From positions 1 to 10,531 of the forward strand of contig DOTU01000187.1 in NCBI GenBank assembly GCA_003520965.1: a stretch of DNA of 10,531 nucleotides, read 5' to 3'. Below, one piece after another: positions 1 through 5,980 of this stretch. This stretch comes from Candidatus Zixiibacteriota bacterium. Lineage in GTDB: Bacteria > Zixibacteria > MSB-5A5 > UBA10806. Both the position numbers and the translations under genes were made by a program. The first letter of the stretch is position 1, and each line of letters starts with the position of its first letter. The notes beneath the pieces were generated by a model. That model had not been told where the DNA came from. It did not search any database and saw only the letters and a list, made by a program, of their open reading frames with translations.

Positions 1-1029
1 GGCCAGTTGAATCTTTTTGGTCAAAGTTACGGATTGTATGTAACCGCCACCTACGCTTATATGGCCACCGGCTCATGGGGTCTCCAGAATGTTAATATAT
101 CAAATCCAACAACACCGGTTCTAATTGGAAATTACGATACGCCAGATGTGTCGCTTGGCGTTTATCTTTCGGGCGTATATGCATACGTAGCGGATGCCGC
201 CTCAGGTCTGCAAATTATCAATATCTCCGATAGGGCTCATCCAACTCTTACAGCGACCTTCAGTGATCCATCACGGACTCCGGTGGGAATTTACATAACG
301 GGAAGTTACGCTTATATTGCCGACGGGCTGTTGGGAATGAGAATCGCGAATATTAGCAATCCCGCAACTCCCACGTTAACCGGAAGTCTCGATACTCCCG
401 GCTATGCAAACAATATCGTAGTTTCGGGAGCTTATGCTTATGTTGCCGATGAAAATGGCGGGTTGCGAATAGTCAATATTCTCAATCCTACGGTGCCGAT
501 TGAAATCGGACATTATTCCGCATCAAGCTGGGTACTTGCGCTGGCAGTTCAAGGTAGCTACGCATACCTGGCGGTCAGCGATGCGGGCTTGATGGTTGTA
601 GATATTTCAAGCCCTGCTAATCCAATTCTTTCTACAACGTATGATACGCCTCATAATGCGAGGGGAGTAACTGTTTCAGGTAGTTATGTGTATGTGGCCG
701 ATCAAGACTCCTTGATAATACTCAGATTCACCAGCACCGGAGTTGATGATAACGAAATGCTTCCCAATAATATCACGTTATCGCAAAACTATCCCAATCC
801 GTTTAACGCACAGACAACTCTTGAATATGGTCTCGCATCCGAAAGCTTAGTTTCGATAAGGGTCTACAATATTTCAGGACAGATAATTGCAACTCTGGAG
901 CAGGGAATTCAGGGGGCTGGAGAACATCAAGCAGTATGGAACGCTGAGGACGTGCCATCGGGAATTTATTTCGCACGTTTACAAGCGGGGGAAAGCATCA
1001 AGAGTATTAGAATGGTGCTCTTAAAATAG
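1..1029 (+). CDS. Secreted LVIVD-repeat beta-propeller protein with T9SS-like C-terminal sorting domain (5' partial)
   Basis: The reading frame is open at base 1, so the N-terminus, including any signal peptide, lies outside the window. The TTG at 7 is only the first possible start inside it. The visible part has six repeats of about 42-43 residues, each centred on a YAYVAD-like strand (Tyr-x-Tyr near residues 16, 58, 101, 143, 186 and 227 counted from base 7) and followed by GLxIxNISNP. This is the pattern of LVIVD repeats, which form beta-propellers on secreted or surface proteins. From about residue 252 the sequence turns into a T9SS type A sorting-like domain: LSQNYPNPFN, then a VYNISGQ strand, SGIYFARL, and a basic end (MVLLK). 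The protein is therefore probably exported across the outer membrane and cleaved or anchored there. The ligand is unknown. No C-terminal truncation is seen; the stop is TAG at 1027-1029. Confidence 0.85.
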   Translation, partial: GQLNLFGQSYGLYVTATYAYMATGSWGLQNVNISNPTTPVLIGNYDTPDVSLGVYLSGVYAYVADAASGLQIINISDRAHPTLTATFSDPSRTPVGIYITGSYAYIADGLLGMRIANISNPATPTLTGSLDTPGYANNIVVSGAYAYVADENGGLRIVNILNPTVPIEIGHYSASSWVLALAVQGSYAYLAVSDAGLMVVDISSPANPILSTTYDTPHNARGVTVSGSYVYVADQDSLIILRFTSTGVDDNEMLPNNITLSQNYPNPFNAQTTLEYGLASESLVSIRVYNISGQIIATLEQGIQGAGEHQAVWNAEDVPSGIYFARLQAGESIKSIRMVLLK

Positions 1030-1061
1030 CAAAGTAACTAAGCGCCATAGTATTTCACCAT

Positions 1062-1089
1062 AAAAAACCGGGGACCCGATGATCCCCGG
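1062..1089 (-). terminator. Rho-independent terminator of the proline dehydrogenase gene
   Basis: A perfect 7-bp inverted repeat (CCGGGGA at 1068-1074, TCCCCGG at 1083-1089) has an 8-nt loop. On the minus strand it is followed at once by six T (the A run at 1062-1067). It lies about 25 bp past the stop of the minus-strand gene ending at 1115. There is no T tract in the plus direction, so it mainly serves the minus-strand gene, although the stem may also stabilise the convergent plus-strand mRNA. Confidence 0.85.
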
Positions 1090-1114
1090 CTGCAGAATTA
1101 ATAAGAGTCAGCTA

Positions 1115-1963
1115 CTAATTTCTAAAAAAATGCTTAGCGATGAAGAGGACGTTTTCTTTTCGCTCGCGAAGTCTTCTGTAGTAGTAGGGGAACCAGTGGT
1201 CGCCAAAGGGGACATAGATTAGCATCCCGTATTTCTCTTTGACAAGTTCGAGCTGTCCGGCACGGTTGATACCGTATAGCATCTGGAACTCGTACCTATC
1301 CTGGCCGATACCCTTCTGAGAGGCATAGGCTTTGGTGGCATTAATCATGGCGTCGTCATGCGTGGCGATAGAATGGAAAATGCCGCTATCAAGCAGAATC
1401 TTCATCAGCTTGATATAATTGGCGTTTACATCATCCTTTTTCTGAAATGCAAAAGAAGCCGGCTCCTTGTAAGCGCCTTTGCACAATCGAACCTTGATGC
1501 CTCGCTTGTTGAGTTCTTTAACATCCGCTTCAGACCGATACAGCGCTGCTTGAATCACGGTGCCAACATTATCGTATTTTTCTGCCCAGCGATAAACGAG
1601 CTGCAAAGTCCTTTCAGTGTACTTGGTGCCCTCCATATCAATCCGTACAAAGATTTTATGCGCTCTGGCGGCTTCGATGATACGGCTGACATTGTCAAAG
1701 CAGAACTGATCGGATACATCAAGTCCCATCTGGGTCAGCTTAACAGACGCGTTGGCAATAACCTTTTCTTTGTTTATGGAATTAATAACATCGATATATT
1801 GATCGGCGAGGCTGGTGGCCATCTCGGATGAGGTGACGTTCTCGCCAAGGATATCGAGTGTGGTCCTCATGCCCATTTTATTGAGCTTACGAACCGCCTC
1901 GAATGCCTCCTCTTTTGTTTCACCTGCGATAAATCGTTTGGCTAATAATGTAAATAAACCCAC
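1115..1963 (-). CDS. Proline dehydrogenase (monofunctional, FAD-dependent)
   Basis: Oxidises L-proline to 1-pyrroline-5-carboxylate with FAD and passes electrons to the quinone pool; such enzymes are usually membrane-associated. The 282-residue protein is a single PRODH barrel with no aldehyde dehydrogenase part, so it matches the monofunctional (PutB/PRODH) class rather than long PutA. Visible family motifs are RIDMEG near 107-112, QAAL at 138-141, RLCKGAYKEP around 159-168, ATHDD at 200-204, YEFQMLYGI at 224-232 and the substrate-binding YYRRLRER at 261-268. It is about 20 residues shorter at the N-terminus than many relatives. The start is GTG at 1963, backed by AAAGGAG about 6 nt upstream. 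No P5C dehydrogenase lies in the window, so the second step of proline breakdown must be encoded elsewhere. It stands alone between its own terminator and a weak candidate promoter. Confidence 0.93.
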   Translation of the reverse strand: MGLFTLLAKRFIAGETKEEAFEAVRKLNKMGMRTTLDILGENVTSSEMATSLADQYIDVINSINKEKVIANASVKLTQMGLDVSDQFCFDNVSRIIEAARAHKIFVRIDMEGTKYTERTLQLVYRWAEKYDNVGTVIQAALYRSEADVKELNKRGIKVRLCKGAYKEPASFAFQKKDDVNANYIKLMKILLDSGIFHSIATHDDAMINATKAYASQKGIGQDRYEFQMLYGINRAGQLELVKEKYGMLIYVPFGDHWFPYYYRRLRERKENVLFIAKHFFRN

Positions 1964-1985
1964 TCCGTACTCCTTTCGAGCGGGG

Positions 1986-2014
1986 AATCTAACACTAAGA
2001 GGTTAGTTCAGCAA
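1986..2014 (-). promoter_or_regulatory. Weak candidate promoter for the proline dehydrogenase gene
   Basis: Read on the minus strand: TTGCTG (2014-2009), a 17-bp spacer, then TAGATT (1991-1986). Each hexamer matches the sigma-70 consensus at 4 of 6 positions. The place is right, about 22 bp before the GTG start, but the hexamers are weak. Read-through from the gene ending at 2065 is the alternative. Confidence 0.35.
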
Positions 2015-2064
2015 GGGAAATATTTACCGATCTATCGGCAATTAATAGAATGTCCGATTAAAGG

Positions 2065-3237
2065 TCACTGAGGTTTCTTTTTCTTGCTTTTTTCGATATC
2101 GATCATTTCCAATCCGGAGGCGTAAGCGCTGGTAACCGGTTCGATAATCGACATAAGTTTGGCCGTTGTTTCGCGGATTTTAATTGCTGATCGCTCTATA
2201 GTTTCAAGCTTGGCCACGACATCGGAGGGCAGTTTATCACGCGACATCAGCATTAGCTGGGTATTGCCCAGAATAGCCGTCAGGGGGTTGTTGATCTCGT
2301 GATTAATGGTAACTGTCGTCTCTGTAATGGCAGCGGCACGCTCTGATTTGACCAGTTTCTGAAAATCGTTTTTGAGTTTTTCGAATGATTTAATCAGATG
2401 GGCCGAATCATCTTTTGCCTTAAGTTCGATCAGCTCTTTGATTCGATCTCCAATCCTGGGATTGATATGCTTACGATCGTCGAATCCCAGGGCCAGGTAA
2501 TAACCTGCTTTAGTGGAGACCCAGATACCGGCAGCAACGTCGATATCGGCCCAAAGATATTTGAGCGTATTTTCGCCAATGATTTCGCCATCATTTATTG
2601 AGGCAACCTGTTCCTGTGGCAGGCGCTCAATCTCTCTGGCTGTAGTTCGATTGCGGTATTGATACAGCGATACCCAGGCGTCGCCGCCGGAGGCGAAACC
2701 AATAGTCAAAGTGCGGATACCGTCAGATTTTAAAGCAGAAAGAAGCTGCCGTCCCAATATCTCTATGGCCGCCGAGCCGGAAGTGGAAAGAAGCGTATTT
2801 ATTCTGACACTAAGCTGAGATGCACATAACCATAGCGCTTCCGGAAGCGATAGGGATTCCTCGGATGTTTCCTCGGCAATGGCTGCGATCTGGCCTACGG
2901 GGTTTCCCAAATGTTTGATAATTCCGATTGATACGGTTTTGCCGTCGTCAGCAGTAATCGAAAGAAAATTGGGCAAAGGAGATTGGCCTTTTTCCTGATT
3001 GTCTAGTCCATATTCCGCGATGGTTTTTACAAGGACGTTTTGGTATCTTTCTGCTCCAGATGCAAAATTCTCATTGTCCAAACCGGGGATTTTGATTGTA
3101 ATGAGGATAGCCAGTGGGTGAGTTAGGCTGGATAAAGCATCTCCACAATTGGACGCAAGTTCACCAAAGCGGCCTTTGCCGACCGATCTCAGGTGCATTA
3201 TCACCAAATTTATCCGCGAATCAGGAACTTTCATCAC
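2065..3237 (-). CDS. Histidine-kinase-like protein with GAF-like region and HisKA (DHp) domain but no ATPase domain
   Basis: The C-terminal part has a clear phosphoacceptor H-box, NHEINNPLTAILGN, with the candidate phospho-His at residue 313. A second predicted helix (about 340-365) completes a HisKA dimerisation hairpin. The protein then ends after a lysine-rich tail (KSKKKKPQ), leaving no room for the HATPase domain with its N, G1 and G2 boxes that normally follows. Residues 1 to about 290 look like a sensory module; about 145-265 resembles a GAF fold (weak, by eye). A short charged linker (about 270-305) precedes the H-box. No membrane segments are evident, so it is probably cytoplasmic. 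It may be a phosphotransfer partner, a dimerisation partner of a full kinase, or a decayed kinase. The start is GTG at 3237 or the adjacent ATG at 3234; AAAGG lies 7 nt before the GTG. It diverges from purF through overlapping promoters. There is no frameshifted ATPase remnant downstream: the gap to the next gene is only about 100 bp. Confidence 0.8.
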   Translation of the reverse strand: MMKVPDSRINLVIMHLRSVGKGRFGELASNCGDALSSLTHPLAILITIKIPGLDNENFASGAERYQNVLVKTIAEYGLDNQEKGQSPLPNFLSITADDGKTVSIGIIKHLGNPVGQIAAIAEETSEESLSLPEALWLCASQLSVRINTLLSTSGSAAIEILGRQLLSALKSDGIRTLTIGFASGGDAWVSLYQYRNRTTAREIERLPQEQVASINDGEIIGENTLKYLWADIDVAAGIWVSTKAGYYLALGFDDRKHINPRIGDRIKELIELKAKDDSAHLIKSFEKLKNDFQKLVKSERAAAITETTVTINHEINNPLTAILGNTQLMLMSRDKLPSDVVAKLETIERSAIKIRETTAKLMSIIEPVTSAYASGLEMIDIEKSKKKKPQ

Positions 3238-3263
3238 CTTTTTACCTTTATAACTTTATGGCT

Positions 3264-3293
3264 AATATACTTGACAAGGCCGGAATTGGTCAA
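3264..3293 (-). promoter_or_regulatory. Minus-strand promoter for the kinase-like gene
   Basis: Read on the minus strand: TTGACC (3293-3288), an 18-bp spacer, TATATT (3269-3264), each 5 of 6 to the sigma-70 consensus. The start site should be near 3257, giving a leader of about 20 nt that contains the AAAGG ribosome site. It interleaves with the plus-strand purF promoter. Confidence 0.6.
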
Positions 3294-3299
3294 TATGAT
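3271..3299 (+). promoter_or_regulatory. Strong sigma-70-type promoter of purF
   Basis: TTGACA at 3271-3276, a 17-bp spacer, and TATGAT at 3294-3299: a perfect -35 and a 5 of 6 -10 at optimal spacing. The predicted start site near 3306 gives a leader of about 90 nt before the purF TTG codon. It shares almost all its bases with the opposite-facing promoter. Confidence 0.8.
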
Positions 3300-3309
3300 T
3301 TGGCCTTCA

Positions 3310-3358
3310 TTCCGACGGATTGTCCGCGGAATCACCCTTCAAAGTGAAAGAGGGTGAT
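3310..3358 (+). promoter_or_regulatory. Two tandem hairpins in the purF leader
   Basis: Hairpin 1 (3310-3331): TTCCG and CGGA pair with TCCG and CGGAA, giving 9 bp with one bulged A and a TTG loop. It starts about 5 nt after the predicted transcript start. Hairpin 2 (3331-3358): ATCACCCT pairs with AGGGTGAT, 8 perfect bp with a 12-nt loop. Neither is followed by a T run, so they are not terminators. They could protect the 5' end of the mRNA, bind a ligand or protein, or (hairpin 2) act as a DNA operator. They do not resemble the purine riboswitch I know. Confidence 0.5.
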
Positions 3359-3396
3359 CCTATGATGTTTATCGGCGGTTTCAGGGGAGTTTTTAA

Positions 3397-4782
3397 TTGG
3401 AAGAAATAAGAGATAAATGTGGTGTTTTCGGCATTTATGGGGTTAGAAACGCCGGAGCACTGACTTATTTGGGACTATATGCGCTCCAGCACCGGGGTCA
3501 GGAGTCCTGCGGTATCATCTCAGCCAACAACGGGGGTTTTCACTCCCGAATGGGTATGGGCCTCGTAAATGAGGTTTTTTCGTCAGCTGAGGATATCAAT
3601 TCGCTAAAAGGCCGTTCTGCCATAGGGCATAATCGGTATTCGACTACCGGATCGTCCTCACCGGAGAATATCCAGCCTTTGGTGATGAATTATAGTCGGG
3701 GGTATCTGGCGATTGGCCACAACGGTAATCTAACCAACTACCGGCAGGTCAAGCGCGAGCTCGAGAAGGCGGGTTCGATTCTGAGAACATCGTCTGATAC
3801 CGAGGTTATTTTGCATCTTCTGGCACGCTCAAAAAAGGAAAGGATTGAACAGGCCCTGGCGGAATCCCTTAAAAAAATCGTGGGGGCTTTTAGCTTGGTA
3901 CTGCTTACACCGAGGCAACTGGTGGCAGCGCGCGATCCCGCCGGAGTTCGCCCGTTAGCCATAGGACAGCGGCGCTCATCCTGGGTAGTCGCCTCGGAAA
4001 CTTGCGCATTCGATATTATCGGCGCCAAGTATGTGCGCGATGTTGAGCCGGGGGAGATTATCGTAATAGATCAAAGGGGGCTGCATAGTTACCCCGGTAT
4101 GCTAAAAAAGAGCCCCCACGCATTTTGCATATTCGAGCTTATTTATTTCTCTCGACCCGATTCGAAAATCTATGGTACGAATGTCGATAAGGTCCGCCGG
4201 CGGTTGGGACGCGCCCTGGCCAAAGAGCATCCGGTGGAGGCCGATATCATCATCTCAGTGCCCGATAGTTCCAATACGGCAGCTCTGGGATTTTCGGAAG
4301 AATCGGGAATCCCTTACGATATCGGACTTATCAGGAATCATTATGTAGGGCGGACATTTATTCGGCCCGAGCAGAAGATTCGCGACCTCGATGTTAAGAT
4401 TAAATTCAATATCGTTAAAGGGGTAGTGAAGAATAAGCGTGTCGTGGTTGTCGATGATTCTCTGGTTCGCGGAACAACATCGAAGAAGCTGGTTAAGATG
4501 CTTCGTGAGGCCGGCGCCAAGGAAGTACATTTGCGACTCTCATCGCCGCCGATCGTAAGTCCGTGCTTCTATGGAATCGATATGCCAACCAAAAGCGAGC
4601 TAATTGCATCCCATAAATCGGTAGAGGCTATCAGGCGCTATCTGGGAGCCGATTCAATCGGGTATCTCTCGCTCAATCGAATGCTGGAGATGCCATCGCT
4701 GCCTAAAGAGAGCTTCTGTCACGCTTGCTTTTCGGGGAGATATCCAATCGATATTTCCCGTCGGGCGCGTCTGGCTCTATAG
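3397..4782 (+). CDS. purF: Amidophosphoribosyltransferase (glutamine PRPP amidotransferase), [4Fe-4S] type
   Basis: Catalyses the first committed step of purine synthesis: PRPP plus glutamine gives 5-phosphoribosylamine. The 461-residue protein has the Ntn-hydrolase glutaminase half first. Its nucleophile Cys8 follows a 7-residue propeptide (MEEIRDK) that must be removed autocatalytically. Conserved sites include QHRGQES at 31-37, GHNRYSTTG at 77-85 and GHNGNLTN at 107-114. The phosphoribosyltransferase half has the PRPP loop VVVVDDSLVRGTT at 349-361. Cys244, Cys390, Cys441 and Cys444 match the four iron-sulfur ligands of the Bacillus subtilis type, so this is the oxygen-sensitive form, unlike E. 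coli PurF. The start is TTG at 3397, with AGGGGAG about 7 nt upstream. It has its own strong promoter and a structured leader. No obvious terminator follows before the tRNA promoter. Confidence 0.97.
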   Translation: MEEIRDKCGVFGIYGVRNAGALTYLGLYALQHRGQESCGIISANNGGFHSRMGMGLVNEVFSSAEDINSLKGRSAIGHNRYSTTGSSSPENIQPLVMNYSRGYLAIGHNGNLTNYRQVKRELEKAGSILRTSSDTEVILHLLARSKKERIEQALAESLKKIVGAFSLVLLTPRQLVAARDPAGVRPLAIGQRRSSWVVASETCAFDIIGAKYVRDVEPGEIIVIDQRGLHSYPGMLKKSPHAFCIFELIYFSRPDSKIYGTNVDKVRRRLGRALAKEHPVEADIIISVPDSSNTAALGFSEESGIPYDIGLIRNHYVGRTFIRPEQKIRDLDVKIKFNIVKGVVKNKRVVVVDDSLVRGTTSKKLVKMLREAGAKEVHLRLSSPPIVSPCFYGIDMPTKSELIASHKSVEAIRRYLGADSIGYLSLNRMLEMPSLPKESFCHACFSGRYPIDISRRARLAL

Positions 4783-4809
4783 AGATTCGTAGAAGTGTCT
4801 TGAAAAGAC

Positions 4810-4838
4810 TTGACATATATATAGGCAGTCAATATTAT
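4810..4838 (+). promoter_or_regulatory. Strong promoter of the tRNA pair
   Basis: TTGACA at 4810-4815, a 17-bp spacer and TATTAT at 4833-4838. The predicted start near 4845 is about 11 nt before the first tRNA. A near-consensus promoter is expected for stable RNA genes. Confidence 0.82.
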
Positions 4839-4855
4839 TTAAGATTAAGGCGCGT

Positions 4856-4929
4856 GGGCCCATAGCTCAGTTGGTTAGAGCAACAGACTCATAATCTGTG
4901 GGTCCCTGGTTCGAGCCCAGGTGGGCCCA
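4856..4929 (+). tRNA. tRNA with CAT anticodon: probably tRNA-Ile2 (lysidine-modified), else elongator tRNA-Met
   Basis: A full cloverleaf is visible: acceptor GGGCCCA (4856-4862) pairs with TGGGCCC (4922-4928), D arm GCTC/GAGC, anticodon stem ACAGA/TCTGT with loop CTCATAA, and T arm CCTGG-TTCGAGC-CCAGG. The discriminator is A4929. CCA is not encoded; CTG follows, so the end must be added by tRNA nucleotidyltransferase. The three G-C pairs of an initiator anticodon stem are missing, so it is not tRNA-fMet. Acceptor pairs C4-G69 and C5-G68 are those that E. coli TilS uses to recognise tRNA-Ile2, and E. coli elongator tRNA-Met lacks them. I therefore favour Ile2, reading AUA codons. Automatic tools may label it Met. 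Confidence 0.93.
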
Positions 4930-4950
4930 CTGAATTGAGTTAGCGAGAGT

Positions 4951-5027
4951 GGGCGATTAGCTCAGTTGGTTAGAGCGTTCGGTTCACATCCGAAAGGTCA
5001 CTGGTTCAAGTCCAGTATTGCCCACCA
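4951..5027 (+). tRNA. tRNA-Val (anticodon CAC)
   Basis: The cloverleaf has acceptor GGGCGAT (4951-4957) paired with ATTGCCC (one G-T pair), D arm GCTC/GAGC, anticodon stem TTCGG/CCGAA around loop TTCACAT, and T arm ACTGG-TTCAAGT-CCAGT. The discriminator A5024 is followed by an encoded CCA (5025-5027), unlike the tRNA 21 bp upstream. Anticodon CAC reads the GUG codon. It is co-transcribed with the first tRNA. Confidence 0.93.
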
Positions 5028-5057
5028 TTTGATAATCTGATTAAGGCAGGTGTGCGA

Positions 5058-5126
5058 TTTCCAAAAATCATCAATTTTCCGCGTCAGCCACAAATGACCG
5101 GAAACGGAACAACCCGAATTTGGAAG
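5058..5126 (+). other. Structured non-coding segment between the tRNAs and the terminator
   Basis: Two nested helices can be drawn. The outer pairs TTCCAAA (5059-5065) with TTTGGAA (5119-5125). The inner pairs TTTCCG (5076-5081) and GTCA (5083-5086) with TGAC (5095-5098) and CGGAAA (5099-5104), giving 10 bp with a single bulged C5082 and an 8-nt loop GCCACAAA. An intrinsic terminator follows at 5140. No convincing ORF lies here. It may be a stable 3' trailer of the tRNA transcript, a small RNA released by tRNA processing, or a leader of the downstream gene. It matches no riboswitch or housekeeping RNA that I recognise. Confidence 0.4.
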
Positions 5127-5139
5127 TGGATATAATGAC

Positions 5140-5165
5140 ATGCGCCGTATTGCGGCGCATTTTTT
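5140..5165 (+). terminator. Rho-independent terminator of the tRNA transcript
   Basis: ATGCGCCG (5140-5147) and CGGCGCAT (5153-5160) form a perfect 8-bp stem with a 5-nt loop, followed by five more T (5161-5165). It ends about 12 nt before the ribosome site of the next gene, so it could also attenuate that gene if transcription arrives from the tRNA promoter. Confidence 0.9.
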
Positions 5166-5187
5166 GTTTATAAAGCGGAGGTTAAAA

Positions 5188-5904
5188 TTGCAGAAAGATC
5201 TAACGTTGCTTTTAGGTTTACAAGAAATTGATGATCAACTTGGTGAACTGGAGCGTTCAAGGATATATCTACCCGAAATGATTCAGAGTCTCGAAAAGGA
5301 AATTGATGAACTCAATCAGGCTATTGCCATAAATGACAAAATCCTTGAAGAAAGCCAACGAGAACAACGCATGTTTGAATTGGAGATTGAGACCGACAAA
5401 CAGGAGCTGGATAAATTCCAAAAGCAGATGAAGGTTATTAAGACAAATAAGGAGTATGACGCTTTAACGGCTGAAATCGACGCCAAAAAGCAGGGCGTGG
5501 CCGACAAGGAAGAAAAAACCCTGGCTCTTATGGCAGCCGCTGATGAGGCCCGTGAGAAATCGGCGGAGCTTAAGTCGATGCTTACCGAAGTAAAAACCAG
5601 GAACACAACTCAGCTCGAAACTCTGCGTAATCAGGAATCGACTCTCCAGGCTAAAATCGAAGATAAGATTATCGAGAGAAATAACCTGATTAAAGATATC
5701 AACAGACAAATCGTTGGAGTATACGAACGGATTAGAAAAGGAAAAGGCGGTATGGCTGTAGTCCCGGTTCGCAAACGGGCTTGCAGCGGATGTTTCAAGC
5801 AAATTCCGCCACAACGTATTCAGGAGATTCGAAGGGGCGATAGGATTTTCGCCTGCGACAGTTGCGGCAGGATCCTGACCTGGACCGATGAAGAAAACGT
5901 CTGA
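5188..5904 (+). CDS. Coiled-coil protein with C-terminal C4 zinc ribbon (COG1579-like)
   Basis: The protein is 238 residues: a long charged, heptad-like helical region (about 10-175) and then a C-terminal zinc ribbon with Cys199, Cys202, Cys223 and Cys226. The conserved MKVIKTNKEYDAL segment (about 81-93) is the mark of the COG1579 family, which includes Helicobacter HP0958 (FlgZ). The family probably acts as a nucleic-acid or protein-binding adaptor; its role is not settled. I place the start at TTG 5188, because GGAGG at 5177-5181 sits 6 nt upstream. The in-frame ATG at 5140 lies inside the terminator stem and has no ribosome site. The length then agrees with the family norm of about 240. 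No flagellar genes are nearby. Confidence 0.88.
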   Translation: MQKDLTLLLGLQEIDDQLGELERSRIYLPEMIQSLEKEIDELNQAIAINDKILEESQREQRMFELEIETDKQELDKFQKQMKVIKTNKEYDALTAEIDAKKQGVADKEEKTLALMAAADEAREKSAELKSMLTEVKTRNTTQLETLRNQESTLQAKIEDKIIERNNLIKDINRQIVGVYERIRKGKGGMAVVPVRKRACSGCFKQIPPQRIQEIRRGDRIFACDSCGRILTWTDEENV

Positions 5905-5910
5905 TAAATC

Positions 5911-5969
5911 AAGCGATCCTACTCTTTCGAAATAGCATAAATATGTTAAGAGAGATCGCTTTTTTATTT
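5911..5969 (+). terminator. Intrinsic terminator or guaB attenuator hairpin
   Basis: AAGCGATC (5911-5918) pairs with GATCGCTT (5954-5961), 8 perfect bp, and runs into a T-rich tail (5960-5965 all T, then ATTT). The long apical part can pair further: CTCTT (5922-5926) with AAGAG (5948-5952), and CATA (5936-5939) with TATG (5942-5945). It lies 6 bp after the zinc-ribbon gene and only about 15 nt before the guaB start codon. It ends the upstream gene, but any guaB transcript starting upstream must also pass through it. Confidence 0.75.
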
Positions 5970-5980
5970 AAAGGAATTTT

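Noticed and set aside
1358..1831. 157-codon plus-strand ORF
   Set aside because: It is antisense to the proline dehydrogenase gene, resembles no family, and lacks a ribosome site. The minus-strand frame has clear catalytic motifs.
2024..2041. Minus-strand hairpin (TTGCCGA/TCGGTAA) after the kinase-like gene
   Set aside because: Seven pairs including a G-T, and no T tract follows, so I do not call it a terminator.
3114..3347. 77-codon plus-strand ORF
   Set aside because: It spans the start of the kinase-like gene and the divergent promoters, has no ribosome site, and the peptide resembles nothing.
4793..4811. Small hairpin (GTCTT/AAGAC) after purF
   Set aside because: Only 5 bp with a 3-nt loop, and it runs into the -35 of the tRNA promoter rather than a T tract, so it is not a convincing purF terminator.
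4856..4929. Initiator tRNA-fMet
   Set aside because: The anticodon stem is ACAGA/TCTGT, lacking the three G-C pairs, and the 1-72 pair is a normal G-C.
5131..5136. Perfect TATAAT as a -10 for the zinc-ribbon gene
   Set aside because: There is no acceptable -35 at 16-18 bp, and transcription would begin inside the terminator stem. It is possible but unsupported.
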